Positions 43,084 to 51,843 of a DNA stretch of 64,000 nt are shown piece after piece. Made by a program: the position numbers and the translations under genes. Position 1 is the stretch's first letter. Each line of letters begins with the position of its first letter. The notes under the pieces are model-generated. The model had not been told where the DNA came from, did no database searches, and saw nothing but the letters and a program-made list of their open reading frames with translations. Source of the DNA: an uncultured Oleispira sp. (GTDB lineage Bacteria > Pseudomonadota > Gammaproteobacteria > Pseudomonadales > Oceanobacteraceae); the NCBI GenBank assembly GCA_913019965.1, contig CAJVZR010000006.1, forward strand, positions 1-64,000. The letters run 5' to 3'.

Positions 43084-44803
43084 GTGTGGGCACCTCATTA
43101 TTACGGTAGATGTAGGCAGTTGATTTTTCCCCTTGGCTTTCTCCAATTAAGGTAAAATACGTGGGATCAATAAAAGCCTGTGTTCTTATTAAGATTTGAG
43201 CTTGGTACTTATCGAGCAATAGGTTTGATGTCGATTCTGACAAGCTATCGATATGACCTCGCGCGGTATCTCTATGCCCGTAGAGGTCGGTATAGCGCTG
43301 ATACCATTGACGATAGAATAATTCATTAAACGGGAAATCTTTGCTAATAACGATGGCTCGTCGAGCCAATAAGCGAACCTTCTGATTATTGGCTGCGTTC
43401 AGTTCTGTAACGATTATATCTTCAGTATGTGTATTTTGGCTTAGCCATTGGTATATATTAGGACTATTTTCAAAGGTAGGAATATTAATGTTGAAACGAA
43501 AGATGGCGAGAATTACCGCTAATACGGTAATCGGTAACATATAAACTGCGATTGAGCCTGAATGAAATAATTTCTTTAAATTTTTATCAATTAGGCGGAA
43601 AGAAATTTTATTAAAATGCTCCATTAATATGATTGAAGCTACTAATAGTATTAGTGCGATTGGTAATACCAGCTCATGGTGATTAGGTAGTAAATACCAA
43701 GTAAGACCAACATGGTTATAGGGCAGGAATGGAATAAATAATAAAAAGAAAATGCAAAAATTCTCCTTTTTCCAATGGTAATGCGCTAATCGTGCAACGG
43801 CCAATATGATGATAGGAACAATAATCGGAAAACTTCGCATTGGAATAAAAGACACCATAAAGCGGACAGGGACTAACTCAACGAATAGATAATTCATAAC
43901 CATCATCATTATTGAATATAGGATGATCACATAAGTGATTTTTTTTATTATCGTTGACTTACCTCGATCTAAATACTCAGCAATTGCGATGGTGATGATA
44001 AGCATGAGTAAGGTTGATATCCATTTTTCTATCTCCATATGGCTGAAAATGAAATGGTGACCATGACGGAATAGAGCATTAATATCAATAAACTCTTGGT
44101 CAGGTAGTATTTGTTGATAGGAAAGGTAGTTATAGAAAAATGCTACCGAAAATAAAAGCGCAAAAGGATAGATAGATAACGTTTTAAATAACTTTATAAA
44201 TTCTGAAAAAGAATTGCTTGATATAAATAATATGATGCTGATGATAAAGGCATGAATACCGACTACTGGGTGGATAAATACGGAAAGGGCTAAAAACGTT
44301 AATGAAATATGGATGTTATTTTTTAGTACTGTGGCCCATGAAAACATCGCGAACGTGAGCGCAATATTTGAACTGGTCAAGTCATATGTGATTGGCCACC
44401 AAGCTGGTAGGAAAGGTATGGATAAAAAGGAAAGAGCCGATAGGGTAAAGGCAATTATTGCAATGGATCTCCCTGCTAGATTTAAGAAAAATAAGTATAA
44501 GCCTATTCCATAAAGCCAAATTCGAACGATATTGGCAAAAGCAACAATATACGGATAGTCAATATTGAATAGCTTGCTTAGCCCTATAATGATATTAGCC
44601 GAGACCAATCTGGGGGAAAACTCGCTGAAGGTATTTGTGAAGAAATCTTTGGCTAGATAGTTCGGGTCAAGCAATCGTTCAATAAGTGGAAAGCTATCGA
44701 TTACCGGATATTGCCATGCCACTTGATAAAATAATCCCATAAATATTAAGGATAAAATAAATGATAGCAACCCCCAGTTATCGGTGAAATATTTTGCCAA
44801 CAT
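43076..44803 (-). CDS. Polytopic membrane protein, candidate GT-C/Gtr-type transferase
   Basis: Not recognised beyond general features. 575 residues with about 12 TM helices and a C-terminal periplasmic-type soluble domain (about residues 455-575: FRFNINIPTFENSPNIYQWLSQ...TQAFIDPTYFTLIGESQGEKSTAYIYR). The first loop SFPLIERLLDPNYLAKDFFTNTFSEFSPR has acidic residues where GT-C enzymes bind lipid-linked sugar. Start moved from GTG 44815 to ATG 44803, which follows the GtrA stop by one base and a GGGGTGG motif. It lies between gtrA and the GT2 gene, the position of the specific transferase in gtr operons. The function is inferred from that. Confidence 0.68.
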   Translation of the reverse strand: MLAKYFTDNWGLLSFILSLIFMGLFYQVAWQYPVIDSFPLIERLLDPNYLAKDFFTNTFSEFSPRLVSANIIIGLSKLFNIDYPYIVAFANIVRIWLYGIGLYLFFLNLAGRSIAIIAFTLSALSFLSIPFLPAWWPITYDLTSSNIALTFAMFSWATVLKNNIHISLTFLALSVFIHPVVGIHAFIISIILFISSNSFSEFIKLFKTLSIYPFALLFSVAFFYNYLSYQQILPDQEFIDINALFRHGHHFIFSHMEIEKWISTLLMLIITIAIAEYLDRGKSTIIKKITYVIILYSIMMMVMNYLFVELVPVRFMVSFIPMRSFPIIVPIIILAVARLAHYHWKKENFCIFFLLFIPFLPYNHVGLTWYLLPNHHELVLPIALILLVASIILMEHFNKISFRLIDKNLKKLFHSGSIAVYMLPITVLAVILAIFRFNINIPTFENSPNIYQWLSQNTHTEDIIVTELNAANNQKVRLLARRAIVISKDFPFNELFYRQWYQRYTDLYGHRDTARGHIDSLSESTSNLLLDKYQAQILIRTQAFIDPTYFTLIGESQGEKSTAYIYRNNEVPTHE

Positions 44804-44804
44804 G

Positions 44805-45209
44805 TTATTTGCCACCCCGCGCAGTTGTAGGGTTAAAAACCCAGAATTTCATGCCGATAAAATTGAGCACCGTACTCGCGGATGTGGCAATGAGGAATGC
44901 AACGGTTTTTAATTCTGATATATAAATAAGAGAAAAGTGATTCAGCGTCACATTTACAATGAGAGTACTGGCATAAAGACTAATAAAAGGAAGGATTGCG
45001 CTGATTGCTTTCTTTTCATACTCGAATGTCCAAAACTTATTGAGTATAAAGGCGACACTCGCTCCCAGTGTAAAACTTATCCCTTTTGCTATATCTATTG
45101 TTATGAAATGACTGAGTAAAAGATAACTGCAATAATCTGTGAATACCGCTAAGATCCCAGTGACTAAGAATTTTGGGATTTCTTTCTTCGTCGAGTTTAG
45201 GTCTGTCAT
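44805..45209 (-). CDS. GtrA-family membrane protein (lipid-linked sugar flippase)
   Basis: 134 residues, four TM helices, the standard GtrA layout: FLVTGILAVFTDYCSYLLL, then ISFTLGASVAFILNKFWTFEYEKK, with FILNKFWTF being the family signature, and NFIGMKFWVFNP at the end. GtrA proteins move undecaprenyl-phosphate-linked sugars across the inner membrane, usually with a GtrB-like GT2 and a GT-C-type transferase, both encoded next to it here. Four bases downstream of the nucleotidyltransferase gene and one base upstream of the polytopic gene. Confidence 0.87.
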   Translation of the reverse strand: MTDLNSTKKEIPKFLVTGILAVFTDYCSYLLLSHFITIDIAKGISFTLGASVAFILNKFWTFEYEKKAISAILPFISLYASTLIVNVTLNHFSLIYISELKTVAFLIATSASTVLNFIGMKFWVFNPTTARGGK

Positions 45210-45213
45210 AGGC

Positions 45214-46869
45214 TTACCGATACTCCTGAGAGAAGGCTGAAGTCTGTGCTATCAAATCTTCAATGTTTTTTGTATCAGCCGTGGTGTCTTTTTCAATACG
45301 GTAGGGATGATTAGTATCTTTATGAAAATAACTCTGCCAATAGATAAAGGTTTCGTAATCATCTGGGGTTCCCCAACCGATATAATTATCCACTTCAAAT
45401 ACGGCAATGCGATAATCTAGTTCGACGAGAATGCCAATGAGGCTATCGACATAGAATTCATTATTTATTCGGATATTTCTTTCTTGTAACAAGGCTAATG
45501 CCTGGTTAAATAACGCGGTTCTTCGAAAGTAAAAGGTTCCGACAATGGCATGATCATTATCTGGCTTGTCTGAAATGGCCTTTTTTACACTGACCCCAGT
45601 TGCCATGGTTATACCATTGACGAGCTTGGTATTTATCCAGCCATACATTTGCGGATTATTGCGGGCAGAAGGATGTCCTCTGAAGGTCCAAACGATGGCA
45701 TCGACATTTGGGTTGTTAATAAGTTTCGAGTACTCAACGTGATCCCATAACATGCCATTATCGCAAGCGGCAATGAGCAATGGAGAAGATTCTTCTGCAT
45801 CTTCTAAGCCTCTATGACAGGTGATCGCTTGCCCTTCGCTGACTTTTTCAATTGTGATGATCTTAGCGTCAACTTGTTCAGACTGTATTATTTCGTCGAT
45901 ATGGTAGGTTTTGACATGATTATCTAAGCAGACATAGCGATTTAACTCACTGCAGGGCAGTTGATTATTCGCTTGTAGAATCATGGCTTTACCACTGACG
46001 GGCAATAATGGTTTGGGAAGTTGATAGCCCTTATCACGAAACCGACTACCGTGGCCAGCCAAAGGAATTAAGGTGGTACTGTTTGCTTCAGCTAGCCAAG
46101 GCTTAATGGGCTCAATTAACTTGCGGAAATACTGCGACCAGCTAGTATATTCTTCGACGTCTTGTGGGGTTCCCCACTGCAGCATATGCTGAATATTATA
46201 AATGGATACCGTTAGTTTATCGGCAACCAATAAGTTGTAGATTAAACTGACGTAGAATTCGCCATTCAGATCAATATTTTGTTTTTGAAGTAATGGGAAA
46301 TACTTCTTGATGAGACTGCCTTTACGAAAATAATAAGTGCCATTAGATGCATACTCATTCATTCGATTATTGGTAAAGGGTTCCTTTTCTTTGATTTCTA
46401 ACATCCACTGATCTTGATCACGTAAGAAGGCATAGTTTGTTGTGCCTAACATATGTGGGTGAAAATCTTTATAAGCGACAATTGCGCCATCGGCCTGACG
46501 GTTACGTGTATGTTGAAGAAAATCTTGGTAATTCCAGTAAGTGCCAAAGTCACAATAATTAACGATCACTTCTTCATCATCTTGGATAAGCTCTAATATT
46601 TGTGATACTGCAAATACTGGCCCTTTCTTGTGATTGGGAATACTGACAATATTCCCACTGGGCATTAATTGAGTTAGTAGAGAACGCATCTGGGTATTGG
46701 CTAAATGTGTTTGGTTGCAGATGAACGTAAATTTGGTTTCCCCTGGGAAAAGTTCAATCACGTGCTGAATGATTGTTTTACCATCAATCTCGATTAATGG
46801 TTTTGGATCTTGATAACCGGCATCAATAAAACGTTGGCCGACTCCCGACATGGGAATAATTATATGCAT
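45214..46869 (-). CDS. Two-headed nucleotidyltransferase (tandem NTP-transferase domains)
   Basis: 551 residues from ATG 46869 (AGGGG upstream), which begins the first domain exactly (MHIIIPMSGVGQRFIDAGY). Domain 1 (about 1-250): PMSGVGQRF, DPKPLIEI, NYCDFG, EFYVSLIYNLL, QWGTPQDVEEY. Domain 2 (about 268-520): PLAGHGSRFRDKGYQLPKPLLPV, AACDNG, EFYVDSLIGILVEL, GWGTPDDYE. Both keep the G-G-R-F loop, PK Lys and a metal-binding Asp, so both may be active. They resemble the small-molecule nucleotidyltransferases of capsule loci more than RmlA or GlmU. The fusion suggests two activated precursors, or two steps with one shared intermediate. One base from the aldolase gene. Confidence 0.82.
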   Translation of the reverse strand: MHIIIPMSGVGQRFIDAGYQDPKPLIEIDGKTIIQHVIELFPGETKFTFICNQTHLANTQMRSLLTQLMPSGNIVSIPNHKKGPVFAVSQILELIQDDEEVIVNYCDFGTYWNYQDFLQHTRNRQADGAIVAYKDFHPHMLGTTNYAFLRDQDQWMLEIKEKEPFTNNRMNEYASNGTYYFRKGSLIKKYFPLLQKQNIDLNGEFYVSLIYNLLVADKLTVSIYNIQHMLQWGTPQDVEEYTSWSQYFRKLIEPIKPWLAEANSTTLIPLAGHGSRFRDKGYQLPKPLLPVSGKAMILQANNQLPCSELNRYVCLDNHVKTYHIDEIIQSEQVDAKIITIEKVSEGQAITCHRGLEDAEESSPLLIAACDNGMLWDHVEYSKLINNPNVDAIVWTFRGHPSARNNPQMYGWINTKLVNGITMATGVSVKKAISDKPDNDHAIVGTFYFRRTALFNQALALLQERNIRINNEFYVDSLIGILVELDYRIAVFEVDNYIGWGTPDDYETFIYWQSYFHKDTNHPYRIEKDTTADTKNIEDLIAQTSAFSQEYR

Positions 46870-46870
46870 A

Positions 46871-47962
46871 TCAAACCCCTTGACGATATTTTTCAGCATC
46901 CCAATTTGATAAGTAGGCAACTTCATCCATGGTTAGCCTTTGAATATTGTCGTTTGAATGTTGTCTTACCAATAAATGAAACTTGAATAGGTCCTGTGTA
47001 TCTTTGGCTTTTTTTAGACTCGCCGCACAGAAATATACAGTGTGATCAACTACGAGTATTTTGGGCACATCGTGAAAGCGTTTTTGATAGTTTTCTAACG
47101 CTGCTTTATCCTCAATAGATGTCATAAAGACAGGATGCACACCGCAATAGATCAAGGTGTCTGGACAAAAAGGCCAGATGGTAACTGCTTGATCCTCTTT
47201 ACTTAATGCACACGAGATGACTTGGTCATCATTGCATAGACATTTAATATGGCTTTGGCCAAGCTCATTAAACAGTTGCTGTAATTGTGTGGTACGGCGA
47301 TAGCGAGTTAGGTTTATTCCTAGATACTGTTCAAATTTTATTGTTACAGTTTCTGTTAGTTCAATGACTTCTTCGTGAGTTGATGCCGATACAATCAAGC
47401 CATGATTCTGTAAGAAAATAATACTAGGACTTTGTGTATATTTTGCTTGATAGAGGTCGAGCTGTTGCACTAATGCTAACGCTAAATCTATACCCGGTGT
47501 CTGGTAGGGAACACATACCGATTCTGGCCAAAGCTCGTTCAGGATTACTTGCCAGTCTTGGGAGGCGGTTATTATGTTGATCGCAATAGGATGGGTATGA
47601 AGGGTATAGGTATTGAGTAATGCATGTAAGAACGTCTCGATGGAGGGCTTGCCTGATGAAGAGCAGAGACTTTCTTTCATGAGTTGTTCTGCACTTTTCT
47701 CACGCTGTTTTTTATCTAGCTGGCTGTACTCTTCAGAAGCTAGGTTCGAGCGAATAGACGAATAATCAACACTCACATACCCTGACTCACTAGAAACTTC
47801 AGATAAGCTAATACCTGATGCTTTAATCAGCATGTTAGTTTGGTCAAGCTTGACTGAAGAGTTGCCACCACCCGCTTGAACAAGATCAAAGCGATTGCCT
47901 GCATACGCTGATATAAGCTCAAGTCGCTTTTCTGAAGATAATTTTTTCTCCGCTGTTACCAT
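46871..47962 (-). CDS. Class II aldolase/adducin family protein with C-terminal extension
   Basis: 363 residues. The first about 210 are a class II aldolase domain: QAGGGNSSVK (phosphate-binding loop), IKASG, LHTHPIAINII (HxH zinc ligands), FLQNHGLIVSA (third His). The remaining 150 residues are an added domain (VISCALSKEDQAVTIWPFCPDTLIYCG...VYFCAASLKKAKDTQDLFKF), seen also in RhaD/fused aldolase proteins of polysaccharide clusters. It would make or split a phosphorylated ketose or aldonate. It overlaps the HAD gene by seven bases. Its product may feed the two-headed nucleotidyltransferase (inference). Confidence 0.82.
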   Translation of the reverse strand: MVTAEKKLSSEKRLELISAYAGNRFDLVQAGGGNSSVKLDQTNMLIKASGISLSEVSSESGYVSVDYSSIRSNLASEEYSQLDKKQREKSAEQLMKESLCSSSGKPSIETFLHALLNTYTLHTHPIAINIITASQDWQVILNELWPESVCVPYQTPGIDLALALVQQLDLYQAKYTQSPSIIFLQNHGLIVSASTHEEVIELTETVTIKFEQYLGINLTRYRRTTQLQQLFNELGQSHIKCLCNDDQVISCALSKEDQAVTIWPFCPDTLIYCGVHPVFMTSIEDKAALENYQKRFHDVPKILVVDHTVYFCAASLKKAKDTQDLFKFHLLVRQHSNDNIQRLTMDEVAYLSNWDAEKYRQGV

Positions 47963-48618
47963 TGAATATCTCCTAAGCTATTGATCGTAGTGACCCCGTC
48001 TTCTTGCTCAGCACTTTCCGTTAACCAATAGGCGTGTATGCCTAACTGCCTTGCTCCGATAATATCCTTTTGGTAGTTATCACCAATCATGCAAACCTGA
48101 TCCGACTGAAGATTTAGCTTGCGCAACGCTAGTTCAAAGATGAAGGGGTGGGGTTTTTCACATCCGGCCTCTTCGCTTGTGACGATAAAATTGGCCCAAT
48201 TCATTAGCTCTAAGCAAGCTGCTTTTTTATGTTGTATTTCAGCGGTCAAGTCCGTAACAAGGCATATGGGGAGATGCTTATAACGATTAAGAAAATCTTT
48301 CGAGTCTTGAGGCAGAACTAACGCTTGTAGAAAATGGTCCCAATAGACCTTTTCTAATATGAGGCTATGAGTTAATGCATCCACCGACAGTAATTCACAG
48401 GTGCGTTGGGCATACAATAAGCGACTATGAGAAGCAGCAGTTCCCGATAATGTATTTTTAACGATCAATTTAGCACTGGCGACAGCTTGTTTTATCTCGG
48501 CGGTAGTGCGATCAGATATTTCTGACAAATAGGAAAGTTGTTTATCGGCAGCTAACTCATGCAGTGCTTGATAGGGATATAGCGTATTATCAATATCTAA
48601 TAAGATACCTTTAAACAT
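47956..48618 (-). CDS. HAD-superfamily phosphatase
   Basis: 220 residues. HAD motif I LLDIDNTLY (nucleophile and general-acid Asp at about residues 8 and 10), motif II LVTDLT, motif III Lys in GCEKPHPFIF, motif IV MIGDNYQKDI. The cap is a C1 helical type (residues about 15-100). It dephosphorylates a small molecule. In this operon, between the kinase fusion and the aldolase, it probably trims a sugar-acid or polyol phosphate, or makes a salvage step. Overlaps both neighbours by seven or eight bases, so it is tightly coupled. Confidence 0.85.
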   Translation of the reverse strand: MFKGILLDIDNTLYPYQALHELAADKQLSYLSEISDRTTAEIKQAVASAKLIVKNTLSGTAASHSRLLYAQRTCELLSVDALTHSLILEKVYWDHFLQALVLPQDSKDFLNRYKHLPICLVTDLTAEIQHKKAACLELMNWANFIVTSEEAGCEKPHPFIFELALRKLNLQSDQVCMIGDNYQKDIIGARQLGIHAYWLTESAEQEDGVTTINSLGDIQW

Positions 48619-50677
48619 TCTTGCTGCTCCTATCTTTCATTATCTCGCTGATTGCATAAATAATGAGGAATTGAATAATGCCTGCGTAGCCTGCTTGCCA
48701 ACTGGGTTTGTCAATGAGTTCAGAAGCATTGGTGATGTAGGTGCTGACGAACCAATTCATATCTAGATTTTTAGGTTCTTGGTTAAACCTCAATAGTTGA
48801 TGACTTAGGTCTTCAGAATAATCCCAGCTAAGATCACAGCCATTATTTTGAAAGGCCTGTATTAAACGATCTAAAGGAATACTCGCATTCATTTCGATGG
48901 CTAAACCCAGTCTTCCGTTGTATTGATGGTCCTGGAATAGATCGGGTTCTGCGGGAAAAATTGAAACAATAAGATCACAGAATTTTTTCTGTGGGTGGAT
49001 GTAGCGGGAGGAATCCGATTGTCTTTTATCAAGAGAGGCAATGACCTGCTCAGGTGTATAACCCCTTTCATGACAATCTCTTTTAATTTTCCAGCTCGAT
49101 CTTAAGCGTTCGTCAAGATCTAAGAAAATTTTGAAGTCGATAATCTTCCTCATTTTAGGAAGATAGAAAGGGTGTAATCCAGCCAGTACAACGAAGTTTC
49201 TCGATCTTATGGTATCGAGCTCAGTAAATTTACCGGTACCATGGTTGTAATCCGAGCGCCTAATCGATTTTCGGTTCTTTAGCAGTTGCACCTGATCCGC
49301 TTGCTTGTGTAACGCGTTAGCCTTTGGATCTAGATGGGTGTACTCCTGCCAGTGTTCATTATCTCGTTCCCACTTGTGATCACTGTCTCCTTCAAGCTCT
49401 AATAATTGTTTATTAAATAAAGATTTAAGTTGGTGGATCAAGGTGCTTTTACCTGAGCCACTATCCCCACCGATGCCAATAATAAATGATTGCTGGCGTT
49501 CATAAGTATTATTACTTTGGATGCCGGCTCTATAAAACTGGTAGATGGTCGCTAATAAAATGGCCTGTAATAGCGTAAAGACAATGTTATTGAGGGGAAG
49601 GGATGAGTTAGCCAAACTGAAAGTGATTTCTTCACCCAAGAGAATCAGTTTTGAATAATCGTATTGGAAAAATAGCACATAATAAATGAGATAAAATAAC
49701 ACTAAAATGCTGTATAAAAAGTAGTGTTGATAGCCATCAAAATAACGAATATAAAAAATTGTGATAAAGGGCATCATCCAGATATACCAACCGGGAGATG
49801 CTTCGATCAGTAATAGAAAGGTGGAAAAAAGAACGCCTAAAGTTGCATTTAATAAGTCTTGATTAATCTTTTGATAACTACTAAATCTCAAATAGATGAC
49901 AGCAGAAACCAGTAACGGTAAATAGACTTCGACACTGCCGATCGAAAACGAAGAAGAAAATATCATGCTCTGCTTTTGATTCTGAACGACCTTGTCCCAA
50001 TAGCTTGAGCTTTCTATTAGATAGGGAAGAGACAGTAGGAAAAACATCGAGATAGGAATTAACAGCATCCAGACGGTTTCTTTATATTTTCCTTGATGAA
50101 AAAGATAAATGATTAAGATAGGTAATGCGGCAATCGTATGAAATTTTGTTGAAATAGCACATCCCACAAGGATTGCAGCATAGAAATATTGGTAGCGTGA
50201 TAAGAGAAAGATACTGACAAACAATAATGCGGTTGGAATGATGTCTAATTGGCCATGCATGTAGGTTGAGTACATGATGATGGGGGAGCAGATGTAAAAG
50301 AAAAATATCTCTGTCTTATGCCAAAGATACATGCGGATCAAAACCGCGGTGATTGCTAGATCAGAAAGCAGTAAGGGTAAACCGTACAATAATGATAATA
50401 GCAGCGAGTAGATAGGCGATGTTGGATCGATGAACTGAATGGGAGACAAAGCGATGGACAGTATATAAAGCATCAGAGGTGGATAAGGGAAGGCTTCGTG
50501 TACTGTATGGCGATATTCCCAAGGGTTTCCACCATGCTCTAAATAAGAGGTGACGAATGGGAAGAAGAGTGTTTCTTGATAGCCTGATGAAAACAGCAAT
50601 AACAAAGCGATTTTGGCCACTATTACGAGACCAAAAGCCGTTTTGAATTTACTTGAGAATGTAATCTCTTGCTGCAT
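48611..50677 (-). CDS. GT-C-like membrane protein fused to a uridine-kinase-like domain
   Basis: 688 residues, an unusual fusion. Residues about 1-385: some ten TM helices; the HGQLDIIP motif after helix 4 resembles mannosyltransferases and GT87-type GT-C enzymes. Residues about 395-600: a P-loop kinase of the uridine-kinase/phosphoribulokinase family, with Walker A GGDSGSGKST, a YNHGTGKFTE segment like the uridine-kinase substrate loop, LDLDERLRSSWKIKRDCHERGYTPEQV and IHPQKKFCDLIVS. A C-terminal TM (YAGIIQFLIIYAIS) follows. First gene of the ten-gene operon. One reading: the kinase primes a substrate on the cytoplasmic side while the GT-C half acts on the other side. No ready name exists for it. 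Confidence 0.78.
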   Translation of the reverse strand: MQQEITFSSKFKTAFGLVIVAKIALLLLFSSGYQETLFFPFVTSYLEHGGNPWEYRHTVHEAFPYPPLMLYILSIALSPIQFIDPTSPIYSLLLSLLYGLPLLLSDLAITAVLIRMYLWHKTEIFFFYICSPIIMYSTYMHGQLDIIPTALLFVSIFLLSRYQYFYAAILVGCAISTKFHTIAALPILIIYLFHQGKYKETVWMLLIPISMFFLLSLPYLIESSSYWDKVVQNQKQSMIFSSSFSIGSVEVYLPLLVSAVIYLRFSSYQKINQDLLNATLGVLFSTFLLLIEASPGWYIWMMPFITIFYIRYFDGYQHYFLYSILVLFYLIYYVLFFQYDYSKLILLGEEITFSLANSSLPLNNIVFTLLQAILLATIYQFYRAGIQSNNTYERQQSFIIGIGGDSGSGKSTLIHQLKSLFNKQLLELEGDSDHKWERDNEHWQEYTHLDPKANALHKQADQVQLLKNRKSIRRSDYNHGTGKFTELDTIRSRNFVVLAGLHPFYLPKMRKIIDFKIFLDLDERLRSSWKIKRDCHERGYTPEQVIASLDKRQSDSSRYIHPQKKFCDLIVSIFPAEPDLFQDHQYNGRLGLAIEMNASIPLDRLIQAFQNNGCDLSWDYSEDLSHQLLRFNQEPKNLDMNWFVSTYITNASELIDKPSWQAGYAGIIQFLIIYAISEIMKDRSSKNV

Positions 50678-50960
50678 TTAACTGCCCTGTTGCTTAGCCG
50701 GCGAATTAAATAATTTCTGAGTTTGTCCTTATAACGTGGGCTTAAGCATCCATTTGATGTTCTAGAAACTAGTTATTCGGCTGAAAATCGTACATTTTTT
50801 ACTTAGTAAATTGAGCTTAGCAGTAATCTTTGGCTTCAAAGCCTCAGGGTATATACGAAAATCGCATATTACCGCTGTGTAGAGAATCTAAAGATGCTTA
50901 GTAAAGGCTACATGGAAAAAGGTTGGAAGATCGATTGGTAATAGCGGCTTGAACTGGAAA
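50678..50960. other. Non-coding gap between the ten-gene operon and tRNA-Arg
   Basis: 283 bp upstream of the GT-C/kinase fusion gene and just past the 3' end of the tRNA. No ORF, no obvious terminator hairpin and no copy of the tRNA 3' end were seen. It should contain the promoter of the leftward operon, but I cannot mark -35/-10 boxes with confidence. Two imperfect GAAAATCG motifs occur near 50784 and 50858. Confidence 0.5.
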
Positions 50961-51037
50961 TGGCCCACCCTACAGGATTCGAACCTGTGACTTCGCCCTC
51001 CGGAGGGGCGCACTCTATCCAGCTGAGCTAAGGGTGG
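50961..51037 (-). tRNA. tRNA-Arg (anticodon CCG)
   Basis: On the minus strand the sequence folds as a complete cloverleaf: acceptor CCACCCT / AGGGTGG, D-arm with GCTCAGCTGGATAGAG, anticodon arm CGCCC-CTCCGGA-GGGCG with anticodon CCG, T-arm with GGTTCGAATCC, and encoded CCA. It closely follows E. coli tRNA-Arg(CCG). Its 3' end faces the polysaccharide region. It probably reads the CGG codon. Confidence 0.95.
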
Positions 51038-51140
51038 TCATAGAGAATTAGGCAATGGTATGCGGTTCTGTTGGCTGAGTCTAGTGTTAGGCCACAAATC
51101 CTTTATAGGTCGTTGTTTTATCTGATAATAGTCAGAAGTA

Positions 51141-51827
51141 TTAATCCTTGCTAGAGAGAATTTCAGACTCTAAATCGGGATAACGGCCTTGGTTAATCTC
51201 AAGTAGGCGAGTATAGAGCTCAGGGTCGTGAACCTTTAATCTTCTTAATTTATCAGTCAGTACGGATTGTTCTTGTGCATTCCGTAGAGCTTGCTGTTCT
51301 TTTTGATATTGTAATTTCTCTTCACGATGAATGCTGCGTTCGATTTGCTGCTTGATCTGGGCTTGTAGCTGTTGATCGAATTCTTTTAAGCGCAATTGGA
51401 ATCGCTCTTTTGCGGTCTTATTGGTTTGCTTAAGCTTGTGGGCTTTCCCTTCGTTGACGGGATCATTCGCTAAAATGAGTGACTCGGATTGCACCTGACC
51501 TTTGGGTAAAACTGTTAGGGATATTAACTGCTGTTGCTGATTGTATGTTTGAATACTGGAAAAAGTATTCGCTAACCATCGTAGCAATTCAGTTTCCGTG
51601 AGTTTCTGCGGAAGCTCATAGGTTTGTTGCGCTAAGCTTGGCGCGAATCGAACTTCTAAGCCAGACGTTAAACCAAAAAACGAAAGCAACTGATGGGCTG
51701 TAATTTTTTCATCGGAGAGATGGTATTTCTGCTCTAAGGCATCAAATCGGATGGCAGAAGCGTTATTGGCTAAGCAAGATTGAAAGCCGAAAATAAAAAG
51801 GGCAAAGGAGAGTATAACTGTTTTCAT
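51141..51827 (-). CDS. Periplasmic protein with Gln/Glu-rich helical tail, unknown function
   Basis: Not recognised. 228 residues with a signal peptide (MKTVILSFALFIFGFQSCLA). Residues about 38-105 form an alpha/beta segment (TAHQLLSFFGLTSGLEVRF...LTETELLRWLANTFSSIQTY) that loosely resembles secretin or STN-type N-domains. The rest is a long, highly charged helix (QQLQAQIKQQIERSIHREEKLQYQKEQQALRNAQEQ), probably a coiled coil. It lies directly downstream of the large repeat lipoprotein gene with a hairpin between them, so it may be an accessory for that protein's export or display (inference). Confidence 0.65.
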   Translation of the reverse strand: MKTVILSFALFIFGFQSCLANNASAIRFDALEQKYHLSDEKITAHQLLSFFGLTSGLEVRFAPSLAQQTYELPQKLTETELLRWLANTFSSIQTYNQQQQLISLTVLPKGQVQSESLILANDPVNEGKAHKLKQTNKTAKERFQLRLKEFDQQLQAQIKQQIERSIHREEKLQYQKEQQALRNAQEQSVLTDKLRRLKVHDPELYTRLLEINQGRYPDLESEILSSKD

Positions 51828-51843
51828 AATATTTCTTTTGAGA

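Noticed and set aside
50678-51060. Possible att site or integrative island at tRNA-Arg
   Set aside because: No duplicate of the tRNA 3' end was found at the other side of the polysaccharide block and there is no integrase gene in the window.
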